Positions 28,255 to 35,380 of a DNA stretch of 64,000 nt are shown piece after piece. The notes beneath the pieces are model-generated. The model was not told the DNA's origin, did not search any database, and saw only the letters and a list, made by a program, of their open reading frames with translations. The DNA is from CBDCWT01 sp965223305. GTDB lineage: Bacteria; Planctomycetota; Planctomycetia; Pirellulales; Pirellulaceae. The stretch spans positions 372,001 through 436,000 of the forward strand of contig CBDCWT010000088.1 in the NCBI GenBank assembly GCA_965223305.1, written 5' to 3'. Positions within the stretch are counted from its first letter, which is position 1, and each line of letters opens with the position of its first letter. The position numbers and the translations under genes are program-made.

Positions 28255-28947
28255 ATGAGCCGACCTATGGCCGCTCCGAAACGACAGTTTAATTTGCGGC
28301 ACGCGTTTGTGCTAATCCTGTTGATGAGCGTCGTGCTGAGCTGGATTGCTGAGTGGAGGTTGCGGCGCAAACTCGAACAAGTGACACAAGCGATGATTGC
28401 TGACAAGCTCGCCGTGCTCGAGGGGCAGGAGCGAATGACCGCACGCCTACGCACGCTGTCCGAGGCCAACAAGGTGCTGCGGGAACGCCTGGGGGATCAA
28501 AATCGGCGACTGCCATTGCTAGGCCATTTGCCTTTGGCCCTCACGGATCCGCAGAAGGCCTATGTGGAAGAGCTGCGGTCAGCAGAGCCAACGACGTGGA
28601 AGTATCGCGTCTACTTGCCGCCCGATCGAGTTTTCAAACTCTGCGTGCACCCCCAGCAAGCGGGTCTCGAGAGCAAGCTCGCCCCTACGTTGACCGGGCA
28701 CTTCACCGTCGAAGTTCTTGTGTGGTCACAATTCATCAGAATCAAGACGCCCGAGGAAGCTTGGGTGATCCCTCTGGAAAGGGACCTCCTCCCGGCAGCC
28801 AAGCGAATCAAACAGACAGCCGCCAAAGGACAGCGTTTCTCGAGAAAGGAGATGTCCGGTGCCGAACGCGTCGACGTATCGAAGTTGGTCGACCCTCAGG
28901 ACACCTCCGGGAAGCCACTGTTAGAGGTCTATTTCAAACCCGTCTAA
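28255..28947 (+). CDS. Small membrane-anchored coiled-coil protein, function unknown
   Basis: About 230 residues. The segment QFNLRHAFVLILLMSVVLSW, with basic residues before a single hydrophobic helix, is a pattern repeated in many planctomycete proteins. After the membrane anchor comes a heptad-rich stretch (LRRKLEQVTQAMIADKLAVL and further to about residue 85), then a mixed domain with no family I recognise (PTTWKYRVYLPPDRVFKLCV, EEAWVIPLERDLLP). ATG 28255 (MSRPMAAPKRQ) is preceded by CAGGT. The longer frame starts at 28198, inside the divergent neighbour's upstream region, and looks unlikely. Confidence 0.62.
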   Translation: MSRPMAAPKRQFNLRHAFVLILLMSVVLSWIAEWRLRRKLEQVTQAMIADKLAVLEGQERMTARLRTLSEANKVLRERLGDQNRRLPLLGHLPLALTDPQKAYVEELRSAEPTTWKYRVYLPPDRVFKLCVHPQQAGLESKLAPTLTGHFTVEVLVWSQFIRIKTPEEAWVIPLERDLLPAAKRIKQTAAKGQRFSRKEMSGAERVDVSKLVDPQDTSGKPLLEVYFKPV

Positions 28948-28988
28948 TGGCAGCCACGTCTGGCGCCGTCTGTCCAACTAGTCGCGGC

Positions 28989-31748
28989 TCAGAATGCCTG
29001 GTCGACTGGGCTGGTCAGTTCATGGAGCACTTCGCGCAGCGGGTCCGCTAGCTTGGGGCCGCCGCCAACAAACAGCCGTGCTACGCGGCCTTCGCGGTCG
29101 ATGACAACGGTTTGAGGAATGGCGGTCACCGCATACCGCGCAGCCACCACTCCGTCACGGTCAAGCGCAACGTTCATAGAGAGCTTGTGTCGTTCCAGCA
29201 TTGACGTGATTTGGTTCGGCTGTTCCTCAAGATTGACGGCAACTAGCTCAACACCCTGACCAGCAAACTCGCTGACGACTTCGTCGACGATCGGCATCGT
29301 TTGCAGGCACGGGCCACACCATGTCGCCCAGAAGTCCAAAACGACGACGCGCCCGCGGTGGCTGGCGAGTTTGAACTGGCCTCCTTCCAACAACTCAAGC
29401 TGGAAGTCGGGTGCCGGCTCACCCACCAATGGTGATTCTGTTCCAGTCGGGCCACCTGCCGTTGTCGCGCCATCCTGTACAAATTTCGGATCCTTGGCGT
29501 GACGCAGTTTCCATCGATGGAACACTAGGTCGGCCGACGCCTTTTCAATCGAGTGCCCTAACAGCAGTTGGTCCACTTGCTTGACATCCACCTGGCACTC
29601 TCCGAGGATTTCACTTTCTCCTCGCAGCAACTGATTCTCCATGCGATCGGCGATGAACGTCAGCCGATCGCCGTTGGCGCGAACCGATTGGACTCTTGTC
29701 GCCGATTCATTCGATTCACTCTCGTCAGCGGTTTGCCCGTCCTCTAGTTCGTCGGAATGAAACCAGATGAGGTTCGCGATCCGGTCGCGTGGTATCTCCT
29801 TGGTTTCCAACCGGACTTCGATCTTCAGAGTTCTGTCGTCCATTTCGAGAATTCGGCCGCGCAGAAAATCGGCGTTGCGAGAACAGACGAGGTGCAGCGG
29901 TGGAGCATCTCTGAGCAGACGCGGAAGAGTCAGCAACTGTTGCCGCGGTTCCTTCTTCAGCCCCAGCACGCTGCGTTGAGCGTTTAGCTCGATGGCCTTC
30001 AGCCCTTCGTGGGGTACGAAGGTCGCGCTGGACATCGAGGTCGAGAAGGTGACACCCGATTCGTCAATCCGGCTCACTTTGCAAGGAATCGTGTCGCCGC
30101 TGCGTAGATGGAGAAAACTGCGGTCTTTCGACGGGGGGGCCTGGTAGTTGGATGTCATCATCCTCTTGAAAACCGCCCCGAAGCCCGGCTGCCGGACCCT
30201 TTTGCCGCTGCTGCGAACGATCTTCTTTGCTGGTTTTCGTTCCCGGTAGACAATGCGGCCCGAGATGCCGCGCCTTAACGGACTTGCGGCCGTCGCCAGG
30301 TCCGGGAGCCAGACCAAGCAGCTTGCTTCTGACTGCTCGTTCCCGCCGACCAAACGGCCGTTGAGTCTGAGCCCGTCGATCTCCAGCCGGCCGGACCGCT
30401 CTTTCCTGTTCGGTTTCCAGCCGGGATCGTGACGAGGAGCAACCAGCGAGCGACGGTCCGCCACCGGCAACTGCAGAGCTTCCGACAACGCCGGGGAGTT
30501 CAACGTCAACTGCTTGCCCGCTATGCGAGTGGGGACACCGGTTAGTCGCGATCCATCGTTGTAGGCCACGCGGAGTTCCGACTCTGGAGTATCAGCGGTC
30601 TCATCCTCCGATGATGCGTCCGGCTTTTCGGGCTGAGCCATTAAGAACACGTCGCTTACTGTGGCGGCCGTAATTCGCAGCTCCTTACCGTCCTCGAACA
30701 CAACAAGTTCTTGCGAGTCTGGATCGAAGGCAGTGAGCTGCCCGTAGACGATGGTCCCATCGCTGCGATGCAGCCGGGCCTTGTTCCCCTGAAAACTCAC
30801 GGGAGGCACACCATCCCAGCGACTGATCCGTAACCGCTCCAAACGAATTTGCCCCCGCTTGTTCGTCAGGCGAAGTCCGGGGTTGAGTTGGGGTTTTCCC
30901 AGCTTGATGTGCACAGAGCCCACGGCTTCGCCCGTAGACGAGTAGAGCAACATCGTGCGACTTTTCTGGTCGAGATACGCTTGGATCCGCAGGCGACCTG
31001 GCTGCGAGTTGACGCGGAGCAAGCTTGCTACGTCGGCAGCTCTCTTCGATTCGACGATCGCCACCAACTGGTTGTCCCAGACCTCGAAGCGGAAAGCATG
31101 TTCCACCGACGAGGCTTGACGATTTACGCCCAAGGCGAGCATGAAGTCGGGCTTCTTTTCCCAGGCTAGGTCGAACTCAATGACCGCCTTTTCAGGGATA
31201 CCGAAGTCTCCGTAAATTGAGGCTCCCGGCTTGTCCGTAAACGGCATCCCACCGTCGTCTCGCCAACGAGACGTTGCGGTCGATTCCGTCCATCCCTCCA
31301 TTCCAATCGGACCGAGGTAGATCAGCTCCTCGCCTCGCCAGCGATAGAACCGCTGGACGTGATCGCGACGGAGTTGTAGCCGGCCGAACCGGGCGCTCGA
31401 CACTTCCAGCTCGTCGTCAGACAGTCCCAACAGATCGCCGTAGATGACATCATCGCCTACCAGTTCGAAGCAATATTCGCCCTGGGGGCGCGGCAACGTT
31501 GCCGGTTGGGGATAGTGTACGGCACTCAGTGCCGCCAGTGGAAATTCCAAGGGCACTGTAAAGTGCGGCGACTGCCAGCGCACGACGGCGGGGTCCTCGG
31601 AGGGCAACATCGTGCCGGAGACATAACCGCCATTCGCAAGATGCAGTACTGATTGCTCGGATTCTGCAGCGCCGCACAGATCGCCGGTGAAGCAGCCGAA
31701 GATCGCCGCCGCGGCGCAGGCCAAGATTCGTAACAGGTGTGTCTTCAA
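28989..31748 (-). CDS. Exported seven-repeat beta protein fused to a C-terminal TlpA/thioredoxin domain
   Basis: About 919 residues, with signal-like LLRILACAAAAIFGCFTGDLCGA at the N-terminus. Seven copies of a roughly 43-residue motif of the form NGDxLxGxVxxxDxxxLxxxT...IPxxxIxxI are visible at about 35-78, 96-136, 326-370, 394-436, 546-588, 620-662 and 688-730. Between copies 2 and 3 lies a LamG-like domain (about 145-312). At the end (775-915) is a TlpA-type thioredoxin with active site WCGPC (810-814) and the cis-Pro segment TAIPQTVV, so it should handle disulfides outside the cytoplasm. The TTG 31748 start is inferred from signal-peptide position; the frame is open to 31928 inside the previous gene. 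It is the last gene of the long minus-strand run. Confidence 0.75.
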   Translation of the reverse strand: MKTHLLRILACAAAAIFGCFTGDLCGAAESEQSVLHLANGGYVSGTMLPSEDPAVVRWQSPHFTVPLEFPLAALSAVHYPQPATLPRPQGEYCFELVGDDVIYGDLLGLSDDELEVSSARFGRLQLRRDHVQRFYRWRGEELIYLGPIGMEGWTESTATSRWRDDGGMPFTDKPGASIYGDFGIPEKAVIEFDLAWEKKPDFMLALGVNRQASSVEHAFRFEVWDNQLVAIVESKRAADVASLLRVNSQPGRLRIQAYLDQKSRTMLLYSSTGEAVGSVHIKLGKPQLNPGLRLTNKRGQIRLERLRISRWDGVPPVSFQGNKARLHRSDGTIVYGQLTAFDPDSQELVVFEDGKELRITAATVSDVFLMAQPEKPDASSEDETADTPESELRVAYNDGSRLTGVPTRIAGKQLTLNSPALSEALQLPVADRRSLVAPRHDPGWKPNRKERSGRLEIDGLRLNGRLVGGNEQSEASCLVWLPDLATAASPLRRGISGRIVYRERKPAKKIVRSSGKRVRQPGFGAVFKRMMTSNYQAPPSKDRSFLHLRSGDTIPCKVSRIDESGVTFSTSMSSATFVPHEGLKAIELNAQRSVLGLKKEPRQQLLTLPRLLRDAPPLHLVCSRNADFLRGRILEMDDRTLKIEVRLETKEIPRDRIANLIWFHSDELEDGQTADESESNESATRVQSVRANGDRLTFIADRMENQLLRGESEILGECQVDVKQVDQLLLGHSIEKASADLVFHRWKLRHAKDPKFVQDGATTAGGPTGTESPLVGEPAPDFQLELLEGGQFKLASHRGRVVVLDFWATWCGPCLQTMPIVDEVVSEFAGQGVELVAVNLEEQPNQITSMLERHKLSMNVALDRDGVVAARYAVTAIPQTVVIDREGRVARLFVGGGPKLADPLREVLHELTSPVDQAF

Positions 31749-31780
31749 TGGGAGATGCCTTATGTTGAGGCCCCTGGCGG

Positions 31781-32869
31781 TTACCGCTCGTAGATCGGCA
31801 AGAATCGAAAGTTCACCGCGATCGCCAATAACGACAATGAAGTACTCACCGCTGGACCGTGTTGCCCGGGGAAACTCCCATCCGCCTGCTGGCTCGACTT
31901 GAGCTGGCGGACGAGCAACTTGTTCCACTTTTCCCAGGCCTCTACGTCACCTTGAAACAAGGCCTGCGCCTGGTAGTAGCGTTGGTAGTTCACCCAACCG
32001 AATCCAGACCTGCCGGCAAACTCCAATTTGTTCCGCAAGTAATCCAGCGTCGCGTCAAACTGCTGCAGGTCTTTACGCCGAGCGATGGCGTACACCAACG
32101 TGGCGATCGAAATGCGGGCCAGCGACTCGTCGAAACCACCCATTCCTCCCGCGTACGCAACCTGTCCCGAATTGGAAGTCATCTTCGTGTAGTAAGAGAT
32201 TGCCTTGTCGATGGCCTTGTCCGGTACTTCGATTCCCGCGTTGCGAGCTGCCAAGAGCCCTACTAGGACGGCTCCACTGACTGACGTGTCGGCGTCCGTT
32301 GAAGTCGGATTGTACCGCCACGCGCCATAGGAATTTCGTTCTTGCGATGTGAGTGCCGCCCGGACTGCCAACTCGAGCGCCGCACCGATCGACCGCCCTT
32401 TGGTGCCTTCAGGCCACAAGTACCGATCGTCTACCGCTCCGTAGGCTTCGGCGAGCGCGAGCATGGCGAAACCGTGATGGTACATGCTGCTGCCCATATA
32501 CCCCGTCGAGGCGTTCTGGCTGGAGATAATGCTCCGCACCGCCCGCCGCACGTTGTTGCTGTACAACCCGAAATTCGGATCGTCTCCCGATGCGAGGAAT
32601 ACCATAAGCGCCAGGCCGGTCACACCAGGCCCCTGCTGGCCGCCACTCCAGCCGCCCGCCGGATTCTGGGTCTTTACCAGGTACTGCAGGCCTTTGTCGT
32701 AGAGCTCGCGCACGTCCCGGGGAACGGCTTCTCCGATGCGAATGTTGGGAGGCTGTGCAGAGGCCAAGCCCGCAGCCGCAACGACGACGAGCAACGCCAG
32801 ACAAGGCGGTGGCACGGACCGGACGAAACGAACCGGGATGACGGCGCGGCGAAAGAGTCGCATGCCCAT
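31781..32869 (-). CDS. Exported terpenoid-cyclase-fold (prenyltransferase/squalene oxidase-like) repeat protein
   Basis: About 362 residues with a signal peptide ending ASA (PPPCLALLVVVAAAGLASA). The mature part has alpha/alpha repeats of the prenyltransferase/squalene-cyclase type: GLQYLVKTQNPAGGWSG, VTGLALMVFLASGDDP, HGFAMLALAEAYG, VSGAVLVGLLAARNAG and QQADGSFPGQHGPAVSTSLS. No DxDD cyclase motif is seen, so it is likely a binding protein rather than a cyclase. ATG 32869 overlaps the stop of the previous gene as TAATG, which shows coupling. Such proteins are common in planctomycetes beside MoxR-type clusters; their role is not known. Confidence 0.75.
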   Translation of the reverse strand: MGMRLFRRAVIPVRFVRSVPPPCLALLVVVAAAGLASAQPPNIRIGEAVPRDVRELYDKGLQYLVKTQNPAGGWSGGQQGPGVTGLALMVFLASGDDPNFGLYSNNVRRAVRSIISSQNASTGYMGSSMYHHGFAMLALAEAYGAVDDRYLWPEGTKGRSIGAALELAVRAALTSQERNSYGAWRYNPTSTDADTSVSGAVLVGLLAARNAGIEVPDKAIDKAISYYTKMTSNSGQVAYAGGMGGFDESLARISIATLVYAIARRKDLQQFDATLDYLRNKLEFAGRSGFGWVNYQRYYQAQALFQGDVEAWEKWNKLLVRQLKSSQQADGSFPGQHGPAVSTSLSLLAIAVNFRFLPIYER

Positions 32870-33789
32870 TACACGGCCTCGTCTTTCTCGGGCAGCATGC
32901 CCTGACGTTTCAGCCAAGCCTCCATTCCCTTTGCCTGATTCAACTGTTGATGCAACACCTTCCATTGAACGTCGTCCAAAATCGCACGTAATCTCTGTTC
33001 TGGTAAGCGAGACAGCTGCCAGAGGATCAAGTAGTAGTCATACTGTCCCGGTCGCCGAGACGGCGTTGTCTCCGCGACAAGTAACTCGAGCAACTGTTTC
33101 CGCTGAGTTTGCTGCAGGGGGACTCCCTGCTCGATGACGTTGATGGTCAACTCGATCATCGCGCGGTGCCGGAAATCACTCCGCGCTGCGTTGACCTGTT
33201 CATACCTCAAATACTGTTCTTCGGTCAGTATATTCTGCAATGACTTGTACAGAAACGAATCGGCGTGAAACACGCCTGCCATCAGAGTTGTTTGCAGCGG
33301 ATTGATATCCTGCCAAATCTCGTTCATCTTCTGCTGATCATGCTTCTTCAGCTGAAATTGCTTCTTGACTTCTTCGTAGCGATCGAAGAAGCGATTGATA
33401 TCGCCTTGCCCGGCGAGCCTCAGTTTTTCTTGCTGTGCCGTGCTCAGCTTGCACGCGCGGTGAACGTCGCCGGCAACTACTGCCAGCTGATCGACCATGC
33501 TCTTACGAGCGCCCGCAGCCGAACTGTGCTGCCGAAAGACCCATTGATCGAAGTTCTCGTCGGTGAAGGCGGGTTGCACCGCCAACAGCACTTCCTCCGC
33601 CTCTGCTGCTTCCTCGACCTCCACCTCCACTTCCAGCTGTACTACTTCCTGACCAACTGCAACGTTGCCGCCCACCGCCAACAAAGCCAACGTCCACCAC
33701 CATTTGCCCGCTGATGGTTTTCCAGCAGGTCCGTGGACGCTCCAAGTCCGTTCGTGAGCAGTTCTGTTGTGCGGTGAGAAGCGGCTCAT
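32869..33789 (-). CDS. Exported helical protein, paralogue-like to its upstream neighbour
   Basis: About 306 residues. A hydrophobic stretch (WWWTLALLAVGGNVAVGQ) acts as a signal or anchor, followed by an acidic valine/glutamate segment (VVQLEVEVEVEEAAEAEEVL). The rest is helical and rich in Gln, with LSTAQQEKLRLAGQGDINRFF, LTEEQYLRYEQVNAARSDFR and VPLQQTQRKQLLELLV. These LT-x-Q-x2-L elements resemble those in the upstream neighbour. ATG 33789 overlaps the neighbour's stop as ATGA, and its own stop overlaps the next start, so three genes are translationally chained. No known family. Confidence 0.65.
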   Translation of the reverse strand: MSRFSPHNRTAHERTWSVHGPAGKPSAGKWWWTLALLAVGGNVAVGQEVVQLEVEVEVEEAAEAEEVLLAVQPAFTDENFDQWVFRQHSSAAGARKSMVDQLAVVAGDVHRACKLSTAQQEKLRLAGQGDINRFFDRYEEVKKQFQLKKHDQQKMNEIWQDINPLQTTLMAGVFHADSFLYKSLQNILTEEQYLRYEQVNAARSDFRHRAMIELTINVIEQGVPLQQTQRKQLLELLVAETTPSRRPGQYDYYLILWQLSRLPEQRLRAILDDVQWKVLHQQLNQAKGMEAWLKRQGMLPEKDEAV

Positions 33790-34658
33790 CCTGGTCCCCA
33801 CTGTTCCTCTTCAATTTCGATCCCTTGCACCATCCCAAAGTTGACACCGAAAAAGACGTTGCCGGCTTTGTAGACGCCGTGCCAAGCCTTTTGCTGCGTC
33901 TCGTTCAATACGGGCAAGATCTTATTCACCGGCAAGTGCGGGAAATAGCCATTCTCGTACATCATCAACTGTGTTTGGCCCCAGGAGTCGTGCCAGTTGT
34001 CCGCCAGCACCTGTTGTAGGTCGGTTCGCTGGTCGGCGGTCAGCCGCAGCCGCTTATCGAGCTTCGCCACGATATTTAGCACAGCTACCTGCCTCAGCGC
34101 TTCTTCGCGTCGCTGCAGCTCTGCCTCGTAGCGCGCCGCCTGTTCGGTTGACAAATGAGCTCGCACGACTTTAGCAAGCTGAGTGGCGATGAGATGCCGA
34201 GGGTCGCGTGCCTGAGGAGGCTGACCAACGATGCCGCCCCGCTGTTGGGATAGGGCGAGCTTCCGAATCGCCTTTTGTTTGGCGACCTTTGCGTCATCGC
34301 TCAGCTTCTGAAAATCTTGCCGCGAGGGTTGGCATACCAGGCGAATGAAGTGAAGCTCCGTGCGGTAGATCTGGTCGATTTGTCGTTGGTACTGCTGCTC
34401 GAACTGTTTGACCGCAGCTTCGTTTTGCGCATTTGCGTTGATGTCTTGGCGACCCACTCCTTGAAAAGCGTCTCGGACCAGGGCGCCCAGAGCGGCGCCC
34501 AATCCCAACTTTTCTTTCGGCTTGGGTTCCTCCGCTGCGGCAACGTCTGCCTCTTGCTCGGCGGCAGGCTCCTGACAGACAACGAGATCCGCCCGCAGCA
34601 GCCAGAGCGAGGCCAGCACGCAGAGAAGACACCGTCCAAGTTGTGGATGCCGTTTCAT
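33786..34658 (-). CDS. Exported helical protein, function unknown
   Basis: 290 residues with a signal peptide (MKRHPQLGRCLLCVLASLWLL, cleavage near VVCQE) and an acidic linker (EPAAEQEADVAAAEEPKPKE). The helical body includes QFEQQYQRQIDQIYRTEL, LSTEQAARYEAELQRREE and LTADQRTDLQQVLADNWHD. The LST/LTADQR elements match the style of the downstream gene, so the two probably arose by duplication. It lies about 100 nt after the TGA-split membrane-protein gene and starts the ATGA-coupled chain. The function is unknown; periplasmic location is inferred from the signal peptide. Confidence 0.65.
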   Translation of the reverse strand: MKRHPQLGRCLLCVLASLWLLRADLVVCQEPAAEQEADVAAAEEPKPKEKLGLGAALGALVRDAFQGVGRQDINANAQNEAAVKQFEQQYQRQIDQIYRTELHFIRLVCQPSRQDFQKLSDDAKVAKQKAIRKLALSQQRGGIVGQPPQARDPRHLIATQLAKVVRAHLSTEQAARYEAELQRREEALRQVAVLNIVAKLDKRLRLTADQRTDLQQVLADNWHDSWGQTQLMMYENGYFPHLPVNKILPVLNETQQKAWHGVYKAGNVFFGVNFGMVQGIEIEEEQWGPG

Positions 34659-34765
34659 GAAACGTGGGAGTGATCTGTTGGTTGTCGTTGGCGATGCGGC
34701 CTCTCCCGCAAGCAGACAAAAGGCACCGCTGCGCAGGTCTTGTTTTGAAGTTTGAAGACAGGTGT

Positions 34766-35380
34766 CTAAGGATCCTGCCGGGTTTTCTCCAACTGATTGA
34801 AATACTCATCCAGTCCCGCACGGAACTCTTCTGGGAAGACGATTCCGGTTTCGCCCGTGGTTTGGGCAATGCCATGGTCTTCCCGTTGTTCCCGCTCGTT
34901 GACGCCGCTGCCAACCAAACTCATCGCGGAATCGGCCTCGCCGCCTCCACCTCCGCCTCCCGGGTTCGCTCCTCCACCACCTCCGCCGCCGGGATTGACG
35001 CGGCGGGATTGCAGCAACAGCTCGATGGCCTCCGTTTCGGCAGCGATCGCCGGAGCTCCGGTCTCGGGAGTTGCCAGGATGTCCGTCGCTTCCCGCATCA
35101 CGCCAGACACGGCTTCCAGCAGCTGCACTTCCTTTCCAAAGTGCATTTCCGCATCAGGCAGCTCGCCGATACGAGCAATCACCTTGTCCACCCTGTCGCG
35201 GAGTTCATCTTGGGTTCCCGATAGACCGTCAGCACGCTCGGCATGCTCTTTCGCTTCGATCGCCGGCCGCGCTTGTTCGGCGACTCGCGTTTCCTCACGC
35301 AAATTCACCTCGCCTTCGAGGATCTGCAATACTTCGAGCACGATCGATGGCGGCAAACTGCTCGCCGATTTCCCTCCCGG
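34766..35380 (-). CDS. Downstream part of the large coiled-coil membrane protein, after an in-frame TGA
   Basis: This frame is the direct in-frame continuation of the 882-residue frame that ends at TGA 35383-35381; the first codons after the TGA read PGGKSASSLPPSIVLEVLQI. A separate start would be TTG 35356, with no good ribosome binding site. The sequence is helical (IELLLQSRRVN, LRDRVDKVIARIGELPDAE) with two Gly-runs (NPGGGGGGGANPGGGGGGG) and ends EEFRAGLDEYFNQLEKTRQDP. Read through, the whole protein has about 1087 residues. Whether the TGA is selenocysteine, a nonsense mutation or a sequence error is open. Confidence 0.7.
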   Translation of the reverse strand, partial: PGGKSASSLPPSIVLEVLQILEGEVNLREETRVAEQARPAIEAKEHAERADGLSGTQDELRDRVDKVIARIGELPDAEMHFGKEVQLLEAVSGVMREATDILATPETGAPAIAAETEAIELLLQSRRVNPGGGGGGGANPGGGGGGGEADSAMSLVGSGVNEREQREDHGIAQTTGETGIVFPEEFRAGLDEYFNQLEKTRQDP

